From positions 27,590,001 through 27,654,000 of the forward strand of contig NC_065877.1 of assembly GCF_933775445.1 (NCBI RefSeq): DNA of 64,000 nucleotides, read 5' to 3'. Each line of letters starts with the position of its first letter. Position 1 is the first letter of the stretch. A program made the position numbers and the translations under genes. This stretch comes from Argentina anserina. Taxonomy: Eukaryota > Streptophyta > Magnoliopsida > Rosales > Rosaceae. The notes beneath the pieces are model-generated. The model was not told where the DNA came from. It worked only from the letters and a program-made list of their open reading frames with translations, and made no database searches. Shown one piece after another: positions 35,460-47,184 of this stretch.

Positions 35460-37621
35460 TGTCACAGCCCCAAAATTTGAATGATAAAAATTTAATTCAG
35501 AGCCATGAAATCATCTTAGAACAACAGTGTATCGAAACTGAGTTTAAAGTACGACTCAGTGGACTTGAATAATACATCACAAATTTATATACACAAGTAT
35601 CAATACAATTGGACAATGTAATACCCACTCAATGCTCAACAAAATCAAAAGAGGGGATCACTCGGTAACCCTCCACGTCAGCTCTCCAAACCTGCTAGTC
35701 CCCGCCTGCAAGACTATTCCATACACTATTAGTCGGTGCACCGGAATTGTAAACACAAACCCAGTAAGCTTTACAGCCTGTATAGGTAAATGAAACTGTT
35801 ATAAATTTCACAAAATAAAGGAAAGGTAATGATTAACATTCTTTAAAAACATGTGCACTCATGAGACCCAGGTAACCCACTAGGTTACAACTCATGCCGT
35901 ACAACGGAAAACATACTAGAGCTCTAACTTATCGTAACCAATCACCCGGCTAAAAGCTTGGTTCCCGATTTAATTGTCATCACCAAGTCCGAAGACCATA
36001 AAAACGTTTTAACAAGACTCAACGTTAAAACCACGTACAATATAACAATCTACTCATGTTTATATCGTATTAAAACCAAGCGACAGTTATACAACAAATT
36101 ATATGACAGTCACACCAATAACCTATCATACCGGAAGGTACATTTTCTTCCCTTCCGGTCCCATCCGCTACAATAATTCTCCAATTTACCGGAAGGTATA
36201 TTTTCTTCCATTCCGATCTCATCCGCCACAATTAATTCACAACAATATAAATCACATAATTTAAATAAAACTGTAGCATTATATAATATAGCAAACTAGA
36301 TATATGTACCATATTTACCATTTTAATATACATACACAACCCACTATATCATGGCATCGTCACGGTTCACTTATTTTTAAAGAATTATTTTATTAACTTA
36401 AAACAACTCTAACATAAATACAAGTCACCGCCAAGGGAAAACTTCACGTAGTGAGATTTATTCACCATGAATCCTGCGTACAACTTCTACAACACTAAGA
36501 GAGGTTCCCTCACTTGTTTCGTCGGTCAACTAGTGGCATAACAACGTGCTTAGAAAACGACCCACATAAAAAATACAGGAGAATATTAATTACAATAAAC
36601 ATTGTTCATGAAACTCTGTTCACTTATTTCCTAAGGCAGCCGCGCGTGACCCCACTTGCAGCCTTTAAAACCACCCAATTTTCCACCTGCAACAATCATA
36701 CGGTCTAAAACCTACTCTGTGCTGCCACACATCCTCCCACGCGCCGCCCTAGGCGGCAGCACGCGTACTACACTCTCCTCCACTCAAAACTTCATAAAAA
36801 CACAAAATTTCCAACAACAAAATCATAGATCACAAGAAGTAGGGCATTTCCATACCTACAGCTAGCACCAAACCGGTCTGAGACTGCCGCAAACATCATC
36901 GCAAGAAAACCCAGATCGGAGATTGTGTTTGACGACGTTGTCGATCGATTTGATCCTATTCACTAATGGAATCTTGACTGAAGGGAGGGTGGAATTTTAG
37001 CAATGGCGGCCTCGTGCCCCAAACTCGCCTGCGACATCGGGGTCGACGATGCCGAAGCTGTGCGATCTCGGACGCGGCTGAAACTTGGCGCGGGGTTTGG
37101 TGCCACTATCAATGGTCGATGTGGCATGGCCGTGCGGTTCTACTAACACCGGCGGTGTCGAACACGGCGGCCGGAGGAAGGAGATCGACGGAGAAATCAA
37201 TTAGGAGGCGATTTTGAAACAGTAACGTCGGGGAGAGAGAACAAGGGCTGCGTGTTTTGTTTCTGTTTTTTCTGAAATTAGTGTTTCCAAAAATGCCCTT
37301 TTATACTATGTCCAAATACGGAAACGAACCTTCTGTTGCTAACAACTTTTAAATACGATTCAAGTGTGCCGCGTGTCTATGAACTCGTATGGACGAGCTC
37401 TACGACTTTCGTGAATGAAGTTTTTAGAGATGTGCAACAGATTAAAAGTCAACTCTTGAGCCACTGAAAATATAATGTTTTCAACCTTTAATTTCCGAAA
37501 TCACTTCCATTTCGTAATGACAACAAACGAGAATGTGTAAAATGTGAATTTACTCGAATTACCAAACATAATAATTTACGAGAATTTTTAAGAATGGAAC
37601 TCGAAAATTTGGGATATTACA
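35460..37621 (-). mobile_element. LTR of the same family, inverted, no target duplication
   Basis: The plus strand starts TGTCACAGCCCC at 35460 and ends TTTGGGATATTACA at 37621 (2,162 bp). The flanks ACAAA and TCAAC do not match, unlike the other complete copies. The minus-strand TATA box AGTATAAAAGGG lies near 37300-37312. Only one short minisatellite unit remains (about 35860-35910). A block with TACCGGAAGGTA is duplicated at about 36130 and 36187. It lies head-to-head with the copy at 33020, 253 bp apart. Confidence 0.82.
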
Positions 37622-38224
37622 TCAACCATCAAACAAGGAACGTGTCTAAGTCTCAATGGGCCAATTTGATCTGACAATAAGGTAAATGACAAGGTCGGAA
37701 GACGAGAAATACCAGAGTACGCTAAATGCATCAACTGAATCCAACTCAGAGACCAGAGTCCTGATATAGGGTGAAATAAGATCCTCGGGAATTGAAAGCA
37801 ACCACAAGCCTCGAACGCTAACAAGCTACTAGCCTCCAAACCAACGTCACCAGATACCTACAAAACAGGGGGTGAGCACTCGTCCTCGTTAACCCGTTTT
37901 GGGGCCGATACCCTACCGAAGTAGGGTTTGAAAACAAAAAAGATGAGGAAAGGGTGCATTGCTCGTATAAGTAAACACCTGAGTAGAAAGTAAGGAAATT
38001 GGAGTAAAGAGATAACCAAAACAATGTTTGGTTAATGATAGGCAGAAAGATATACATATGCAATAAAGGGCTAAAACAACGGTTAGGGAATATAATAAAG
38101 GAGATCACGGGGATATCGACATCCTTAGTGTTCGATGCCTCGACTCACCTTTTGGTGAATCAAGTGTCAAGTACTATCTAATCATGAGTCACGTACCGAA
38201 CTTTAAGACAACGGTACCACTCAT

Positions 38225-38470
38225 AATACAGTATGGTGTCAGACATCAGAACAATGGATATCACCAATGCTAAATAAATAGATATACGGTGCCGAACATC
38301 AGGACAACGAGAATCACCGTTAATAAATCATGGTGCCGGACATGAGGATAATGGATTCACCATATAACAGTATTACATGTTGTGCCAGACATCAGGACAA
38401 TGGAAATCACCGACTTATAATAAAACATGCGGTGTCAGACATCAGGTTAACGGAATCACTGATATACTAT
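38225..38470. repeat. ~60-bp minisatellite
   Basis: About four units of the type GGTGYCRGACATCAGGA, then CAATGGA.ATCACC, spaced 55-65 bp. Related single words recur near 38165-38220 and 38575-38610. Confidence 0.75.
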
Positions 38471-40464
38471 ATAGATAAATATTGTATATAGAGAACTATA
38501 GTATTTAGTCCCTAGTGACAGGTACCGTGGTACACCCACTCGGATACACCGAGTACTAACGACTACTTAACTATGAGTGACGGTACCGAAAATCAAGACA
38601 GTGAGTACCACTCATAATAAATCTTAAATTGATAACCATATTATTCAATCTCAAGTGTAGACATAGATTCGGTTCACCGTTTATAAAAGTATCTCGATAA
38701 ATTTACTAACTAACTCGAGTGAAGTGCTCGAAACGCTGACTAGAGAAATGCATGAATAAGGATAAGTACGACTACAATGAAATAAATTAAATAAAGCTAA
38801 GCATTACAAAATTCAAAGCATCACTAACCTGAAAATGTAACGGCTCACCCAGGCGGCTCACCCCTTACCTGAGATATTGAGGCCGAAGTCAACGTGCTCC
38901 AAGTGACGATCTCCGTGCTTCAGACGTAGAAGTAATCATATATCTCATCACGAAAAGAAGTCAACAACCAAACGATACGAAAGTTGAAGATGGTCTGATA
39001 ATTATCTCGGTCAAATGATTACTTCCTAGTTTGACTAGGGAAGGTCAAGGGTTGACCTCGACGTTAACCAGGTCTAATGAGTTAGCCAAAGTGGGCCAAG
39101 ACTCGGCAAGTTATTAATCGTCGATTTAGGACACCGTGTGATATTAAATCCACCTTAGAGCGTAAGTGCGTTTGATAACAAAATGGTAGATTATTTTATT
39201 ATTTCTGACACTAACGTTCTTAATTTCCAAATTGAGTGGAAGTTAAGGTTAACGCTTAATCTCAACTGAGCGTCACTTAGAAACGTCACCATATCATTAA
39301 GTTAATTCTGTAAAAACAATATTAGATTTATCACATATTCCGACCATAAATCATACACCAGACTACTCCCAATACACATACAATCACATATCAAGCTTCA
39401 GATCAATAAGCCCAACACAACTACACCAAAATCAGTGGAAATCGAGAAGGGTTAATACCTCAACGAATAACGGTAACACAACCAGTCGCCGTGGTGCTCC
39501 TCCGCTCCAATTCCAAGATGCAGTTGCTTAACCGAGGTCTCCTCCAAGCTTCTGAGACTGCTTCGATGCTGCTAAGTCTGATTCTAACTCGACTAGGGCG
39601 TCTGAATGAGGATCAAGCTCACTGGAGCCGAAGACTCATGGCGGAGCAAAAACAGAGGAAAGAGAACGATTGGGCTGGATTATCATGATTTGAAGGAGGA
39701 AAGGATCCAAAAGCATCAAGGGGGCTCGATATTACCAGGAATTGAAGGAAGAAGCTCGTCGGAGGTCGGAACCAAGCTGAGGAGCTCCGTCGGCGTTGGA
39801 CTGCCTCGAACTCGTATTCGATCTCGCCTGAAAATGGCTTGATCCGACATGCAAGGACTTGTTACAGTAGAGTTTAACGAGAGGAAGAGAACGTTGGTGG
39901 TCTCAGGGTCTGGAACGGATAGACGGCGGCGCTAAGCGGTGGAGAAGCTGCGTCAGTGTTGAGAGCTCTGCTCTTGTCTCTCTCTGTCTCTTCCTCGACT
40001 CGGGTCTGGGCTAAACAGAACTGGGCTCGGGTCTATATATGAGGTGAACCAACAGTCCAGATCTCACGTCTTAAAATTAACGGTCACGATCCAAAAATGG
40101 AAATAAAAGAATTTTTTTAAATGATTTTAAGACAATTAAAACTCTGAAAATTCGTAGAAAATAAACCGAGCATCAGAAAAATATTTTACGAATATTCCAT
40201 CGCTCGTAGCGACGTGTAGTTTAATACAAAAATACTAAACTACAAATTTGTCCTCTCAGAAAAATGTCGGTTAGCGTGTTTTATGTATCCAAAAGTGACG
40301 ACAAATTTCTAAGGCTCACACATGGAAACAAAGACAGTATCAATTTTAGTTCCTAATAATTTCGTGTATTATATCATTATGGTAAAGAATCCTATTATAA
40401 GTGTTGAAGCACGACTGCATATCAATATTAAATTATGAATCTAAATAAGATGACTTAACTCGCA

Positions 40465-43400
40465 AGAAATCCTTAATGGAATGACTTTTAGGGTTATTGA
40501 TCATCTAGATATAGATGGTAAATGTCCATGTTATCACTACGAGTTATTGTGTTAGTTTCCGTCCATTGAGAAAACAAAAGAGTAGTGACTAACAGAAGAC
40601 CTTACCTAGCACTTTGTATTCTCGGATTAAGGAGCAATGGATCACGAAGCAAAAGAGTAGTTTTGGTTACAGAATGAGGGGAGAGATCGATCAGAAGCGC
40701 ACGAGACCTTTATGTCTCTTAAGGGATTCAAAACCCAAATTGATACGGATCAAGAAGACCAAAAGGATTTGCTGCTATTACAAAAATTGTTTTACGCATC
40801 CGCTCCAAACAACAGCAAAATTGGGAAAAAAGCAAAACATGTTTTTCTGAAAGATTTTGATTTCAACTCAAGCAAATTATATGTAGTATGCATATATATA
40901 TATATATATATAAGAATATATTAGAGACTTGGATTGTGGTTGACGTGTGGTTCCTGTATGGCTGGAAATTTCAATTTCTATATACTCTACGGATTGAATT
41001 GAATAATTGCATTCTATGTGTGTACTGTAATTGATTGACAGTGTATGTAAAAGTTTTGAAATCTCACAATTTTATACTTTGTAAAATATGATTTTGCAGG
41101 CATAGAGCTTAGTTTTCTTATAAAGACTATCTGGATAGAAAAACAAGTTTACAAGCTCAATTTGGTTTATGATTTTATGTTTGTATAGTTGAACATATTG
41201 CACAAAGCATTCTTTATTGATATCTATAGGGAATTATCAAGATAACAAACTGAAAAGTTGTGTTCTGTGTTTTTAAATTCATGTTTTGTTCTTCCAAAGA
41301 AGTGGTTAAAATATGATTTTAGAATGCAGATAGCAATAAGCATATTTGATGAAAATAAATTCAGATACTTTGATTTAGATTTTCTGTCTAAATATGTGGA
41401 TTTGATTCTTTGGATTAAAATTCTAGGGGAGGATATACTAGTGAATATAGGTAAAAAGTTTTTATCTTGTGTGGCTTATTAAAAAGAACTACAGAATATT
41501 AAGTATCTACTCAAAAGTGTTGCTTAATGTTGATTTAAAGTTATGGACTCAAATATGTGCAAGTATATGGCTGTGTTGTTTTATGGAATTTTTTTTCCTC
41601 ATGCTTATCTTGTTTGGCATTGCTTGATTTAAAACAAAACTAGAAAACACTGAAAACTTAAGAACTCACAAAATTTTATTTTGCTCTTTAGGTAGCACCT
41701 ACCTCACCTTCACCAGTGTATTAATGCTTACTGGATTAAACTTTAGAGCTTGGAGGGATTCTATAGAAACTTATATCACAATGAATGACAAGATAAGCTA
41801 TTGTTTTCAAGAGGATAGACCTGAAACCCCAACAGAAGATGATAAGCCCTTAGTCAAAGCTAACTATAAGAAGTCATGCATTCAAACATGATGGTTAAGA
41901 ATGTGATTAGGCAGTCTATGTCTAAAAGCATTAGGGTATATGTGGTTGAGCCGGAATTTACCTCTGATTTTTTGGAGATAGTGTCAGCTAAGTTCAAGGA
42001 GAGTGAAAAGGCTGAGACTTGTAAGCTAAACAAGGAATATCATAGCATGCAGTACTTAGGAACTAGAGGAGTCAGAGAGCATTTATTGAAGTTGATTAAT
42101 ATCAACAATATGCTTAAAGAGATGATGGTGGGAGTACAAGACACTTTGCTAGTGCATCATGCACTACACACACTCCCAAGCAGTTTTGACCATCTCAGAA
42201 CTAACAACAATGATAAAAAAGAAAACTGGACTCTAGATGAACTCATATGCATCTGTTCTAATGAGGAGGAGAGGATTAAGAAACAAACCCCAACTATTTA
42301 CCTGCTTGAGAAGCCTGAGAAGAAGAAGACACAACCACAGAACAAGCTCAAGCTCAACAAAACTATCACAAAGTCACCAGCAGCTACCAAAAGAAAAAGC
42401 ATTGCAATTCAAGTGCTACTTTTGTAAGAAAGTAGGTCACATGAAAAAGGATTGCACTAGCTATAAGGCTTGGATAGCTGAAAAAGGTAAGATTATATCT
42501 AATTCAGTCTTTTTTTTAGAAGTTAATCTTGTCAATATTAATCAACAATCTTGGTGGATTGACTTAGGATCCCTTATGAACATAACTAATTCCTTGCAGG
42601 GGTTCAAAAGGATTAGAAATCCAAGAAATGAGGATATTAGCTTGCGTGTTGGAAACGGGATGAAGGTGGCAGTAAAAGCTAAAAGCTATCTACGGCTTGA
42701 TTTAGGATCTAGAAATTATTATTTTTGTTTTGGACAACATTTATTATGTACCTTCCATAAGGAGTTTAATTTTAGTTCTCAAATGGTTAAAGTTGGTTGT
42801 AAACTTTTGATTGCTAATAAAGAAATTATTATTTCCCTCGAAATAATGAGCATCTTGGTTCTGGTGTGATATTTGATGATTATTTAAAATTAAACGGTTC
42901 AATGTCTCAACAAGAAATTTCTCTTGTTGAAACAGATAACACTATAAGTACTAACACCTTAACTGGTGTTAAGAGAACCAGGAACAATGAAAATTCTGCA
43001 TATTTGTGGCACAAAAGATTAGGCTATGTGTCTAAATAGAGACTGAAACTATTAGTTAAAAACAACATCCTTAACGAATTAGATTTTTCAGATCTACATG
43101 ACTGTATTGAATGCTTTAAGGGTAAAATGACAAACAAATAGAAAAAAACTGCAATAAGAAGTAAAGAACTGCTAGAAATCATACACACTGATATTTGTGG
43201 TCCATTTAAACACCAAACTATTTCTAGAAATGTGTATTTTAATACATTCATTGATGATTTTTCTAGATACGGCTATGTTTCTCTACTCTCAGAAAAGTCA
43301 CAGGCACTTAAGGCTTTTCAAATTTATAAAGCTGAAGTAGAGAATCAACTAGAGAGAAAAATCAAAACAGTTAGATTAGATAGAAGTAGGGAGTTTTATG

Positions 43401-46400
43401 GAAACTATACAGAAAAAGGTCAACATAAGGGTCTTTTTGCCTTGTATCTACAAGAGCATGGAATTAAAGCTCAATATACAACACCCTACAATCCACAACA
43501 AAATGGTGTTGCATAGAAAAAGAATAGAACCCTTCTAAATATGGTTAGGTGTATGATGTGTACTACTGGTTTGCCAAAATTCTTATGGGGAGAGGCTTTA
43601 AAGACTGAAAATTATATTTGCAACAGAACACCAAGTAAAGCCATAGAGAAAACTTCTTTTGACCTATGGTGTGGTAGGAAACCAAGTCTTTTCCAATGTC
43701 ATATATGGGGTTGTCCAACAGAAGCTCGGATGTATAATCCAAAAATGAGCAAACTTGATCAAAAGTCTGTCAGCTACTATTTCATAGGTTATCCAGATAA
43801 ATCTAAAGGCTACAAGTTATAATCTGTTAAACACTCACCCAAAAGTTTTGAAACTCATCAAATAAAATTCTTCAATGAGAAAATTCACAATACAATTTAT
43901 GAGAATTTATCCTCAGATGTTGAAAAAATTGTGATGGATGAGGATTTAGCAAATACATTGCCTTTTGATAATGATGATGTAGCAGATAACATAATTAGAG
44001 AAAATCAAGATGCAGATGATTAAGAAATTGATCAAGGAATGCAAATTGATAATACAGACAATAATGCAGTTGTTCAAAATCCTCCAATTTATGCAGTTGC
44101 ACTTGCAGCAGAACCACAACCTGCAGAACCTCAAAATAATCCAAATCCAAACCCTTCTCAAAACCCTGAGCTTAGAAGATTCAAGAGAGCTAGAAAAGAA
44201 AATTGGGGGGGGGGGTGGGGGATTGTTTTTACATTGTCTCCAATCTAACTGAGGCAGACATAGTAGAAAATTGTGCAGAAGACAACGATCTAACAAATTT
44301 TATTCAAGCTACATAATGTGTTCAGTTAGAGAAGTGCCAAGAAGCATTACATGCTGAAATTGGGTCAATGGAGAAAAATAGAGTCTGGGAATTAGTTGAA
44401 GCTGATCCAAGATAAAAGGCAATTGGCTACAAGTGGGCCTACAAAACCAAGAGAGATACAACAGGAAACATTGAAAGACACAAGGTTAGTTGCAAATGGA
44501 TTTACATAGAAATAATGGATACACTACACTGAGACCTTTTCTCCATTTTCTTGCAAAGATTCTTTTAAGATTATTATTGCACTAGTTGCACACTATGATA
44601 TGGAGCTGCACCAGATGGATGTCAAGATAGCCTTCTTAAATGGAGAGCTTGATGAAGTGATCTACATGAAACAACCAGAGGATTTTATTGAAGCAAGGAA
44701 TCAGAATTTGGTTTGCAAGCTAAAGAAATCGATTTATGGACTGAAGCAAGGTTCCAGGCAATGGTACCAGAAGTTTGACTCAGTGATTTCCTCTTTTGGC
44801 TTCCCTAAAAATTTGCATGATGAATGTGTTTATCTAAAAAAAGTTGGGGATCAATTTATTTTCTTAATACTATATGTTGATGATATACTTTTGGCCAACA
44901 GTAATCGAAAACTACTGAAAGATACCAAAACTATAATCGAAAACTATATGTTGAAATGAAAGTTCTAGGTGAAGGATCATATATACTGGGGATTGAGATT
45001 AAAAGAAATAGAGCATATAAACTATTGGGATTGTCTCAGCAAAATTACATTACTAACGTTCTGAAAAGATTTAGTATGGAACAATCATCTTGAGGAGAAG
45101 TTCCAATGTCTAAAGGTGATAAGCTCACAAAAGATCAACTGCCACAAATTGAAGCCGAGAAGGAGTCTAAAGTCAAAACCTTATGCGAGATTAGTTGGAA
45201 GCCTCATGTATGCTCAAGTTTGCACAAGGCCTGACTTAACTTTTGCAGTTGAAATGTTATCAAGATTTCAATCTAATCCAAGTTATGAACACTGGGTTGC
45301 AGGGAAGAATGTATTGAGATATCTACAGAAGACAAAGAATCACATGTTGGTTTATAGACAAGTCAAGGATTTGAAGGTTGTTGGATTTTCAGATTCTGAT
45401 TTTGTAAGAAATTACCCTAATTCAAAGAAGTCTACTTGTGGATATATGTACATGCTAGCAGGAGTAGCTATTGCTTGGAAAATAATGAACTAGATTGATC
45501 ACAACTTCAACCATGCAAGCTGAGTACATAGCAGTATATGAAGTAGTGTGTAAAGGGGTATGGATAAGAAACTTTCTACAGCAAACTCAAGTACTCAGTC
45601 ACATTGTAGAAGATAAGCTGGAAGTATTCTGTGACAATGAAGCAGTTGTTTACTGCTGCAAGAACAATAAGAGATCCAGCAATTCCAAGCATATAGACTT
45701 AAAGTATTACAGTGTTAGGGTGAGGGTTAAAAAGGGTGAGTTAGTAGTTCTAAGCATAGATACAAACTCACAACTAGCAGACCCCTTGACAAAAGCATTA
45801 CCAGATAAAGTGTTCAAGAAACACAGAGAAAACATAGGCATTTTGCCAAAATTAGATGCTTGAAGTCAGTGGGAGCTAAGTCTAGTAGGAGCGAACTAAA
45901 ATTGTAGTTTTTGAGTTCTTGTTTTAATTACTTTTGTAATAACAGTTTTCTTTAATTCAAATAAAGTCTTGAGGTATTTTCAGAATTTTTTGTGTTATGT
46001 TGCAGCTTTACATTAGTTTCTGAAAAAAAATTATCATATTAGTTACAGTTGTATATATTCTTGCATATCAGATGACTTTAATCATGTTTAGCATGATGAT
46101 ATGGTTCAAGCTAGTTATAAAGTCATTGATGTCCAGTTTATTGCTTGAAGTTCTGGTTTTAGAACATACAGTAGGGATTGATATATATTATATACTTGTT
46201 AATATACATTCATATATATATATATATATATATATATCTCAATACTACATGTTAGACATATGTATTTTGCATGAGCTTATGTTGTAGCAAAGAAACTCTG
46301 CATTTTTTGTAAGTGTAACTCGTTTCTTGTTCTGCATAAGTGACTGTAAAGTAGTGACCATGTTGTGATGAGATTTTTGATTCAATTGTTTTGGCACGCA

Positions 46401-46612
46401 CTACAGTAGGTAGTATAGTTTTTGACATCCTTAATGGAAGAACTCTTAGAGTTATTGATCCTCTATATGTAGATGATAAAAGTCTATGTTATCACTACGA
46501 GCTATTATGTGAGTTTTTGTCCACTTAGAAAGCAAAATAGTAGTGACTAACAAATGACCTTGCCTAGCACTTTGTATTCTCAAATTAAGGAGCAATGGAT
46601 CACAAAGTTATT
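40465..46612 (+). mobile_element. decayed Ty1/copia element between ~190-bp direct repeats
   Basis: A ~190-bp segment at about 40465-40652 (ATCCTTAATGGAA... to GGATCACGAAG) recurs at about 46423-46612 with roughly 15% change, on either side of a copia gag-pol remnant. The most economical reading is old LTRs, although clean TG...CA ends and a target duplication could not be found. A 1-kb non-coding leader (40660-41690) and ~560-bp 3' tail (45864-46422) lie inside. The element is older than the copia at 12578 by LTR divergence. Confidence 0.65.
41715..45863 (+). pseudogene. copia gag-pol remnant, domain order preserved, many lesions
   Basis: Gag (about 41725-42427, frameshift near 41870) contains EYHSMQYLG and LPSSFDHLR. 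After another frame change comes zinc knuckle CYFCKKVGHMKKDC (42414 on), then protease WWIDLGS in place of the usual Asp-Ser/Thr-Gly. Integrase shows HTDICGPF, FIDDFSRYGYVS and NPQQNGVA followed by TAG exactly where the catalytic Glu belongs (43514-43516). A poly-G run at about 44205-44221 disturbs the linker. Reverse transcriptase runs through MDVKIAFLNGELDE, KKSIYGLKQ and YVDDI (44600-44959). RNase H covers RPDLTFAVEMLSRFQ, GFSDSDF, a frameshift near 45490, then MQAEYIA and FCDNEAV, ending at 45863. Stops near 43039, 43140, 44022 and 44415 confirm it is dead. Confidence 0.93.
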
Positions 46613-46809
46613 GTCATGAAGATGGTAAGTTGTTCTTAATCACTAAAGATATGATTAGATTGTTATGCATATGATTCTTGATATTGTACTCATAACATGT
46701 AATTTGATTTACACAGACAGCTAAAGGTTGTGCAGATCCTGGTTGCACGACCATATTCAATGGATTTACGCCCGATAATGGGACACCCCTGTTTAAAACA
46801 AAGCTCTGA
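46595..46809 (+). CDS. candidate 40-residue spliced frame, very weak
   Basis: ATG at 46595 (MDHKVIVMKM), donor GTAAGT at 46625, acceptor ACACAG ending 46716, then TAKGCADPGCTTIFNGF... to TGA at 46809, in frame across a 92-bp intron. The ATG lies in the last bases of the right direct repeat. No family recognised. It may be chance. Confidence 0.18.
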
Positions 46810-46812
46810 GGA

Positions 46813-47184
46813 GCATATTTACAATATATTGCATAAGAAAAAACATAAAAATCGCTAAAAGGAGCGACCAACAAGAAAGCAATTGGTTTGAGAGGAAGGA
46901 GGACTCTAGATCGTTAAAGATATGGGTAGATGTGATCAGAACCGAAAGGAAAACAAACAAGAAGGCAACCAAAGAAGGCACACAAGAGGAAAACAACAAG
47001 AAAAGAAACAACAAAATGGGAAAACAGATGCATAAAGCTCAGATCGGAGATAAACCCCGGGAAAAAGCATCCATGACGGGCGGGGATAGACGCCACCGAC
47101 ACTCAAGGTGTTAGAGAGAAAACCCCTGAGGCGAGGAAAAAATGTCGTACAGTCGCATTTGGGGCTCGTCAGCGGGCAGGGCAC
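46813..47184. other. no gene seen
   Basis: Purine-rich stretch (many GAAAACAA words) before the GC-rich repeat element. Overlapping frames on both strands (46793-47184) are composition effects. Confidence 0.5.

Larger units (their letters stand above)
31985..40320 (-). mobile_element. large solo LTR (~4 kb own sequence) carrying two nested LTRs
   Basis: The plus strand starts TGTCACACCCCGGG at 31985 and ends AAGGCTCACA at 40320. CATGG flanks both sides (31980-31984 and 40321-40325). Own sequence is 31985-33014, 35212-35459 and 37622-40320. Read on minus it starts TGTGAGCCTTAG and has a TATA-like CTCATATATAGACCC ~280 bp in (near 40031-40045), the same layout as the 2.2-kb LTR family, and its end GGGGTGTGACA resembles theirs. 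No gag-pol was found. A ~60-bp minisatellite lies at 38225-38470. A plus-strand TTTATAAATACC near 32627 could be a second promoter-like signal. The orientation call rests on the TATA position. Confidence 0.75.
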
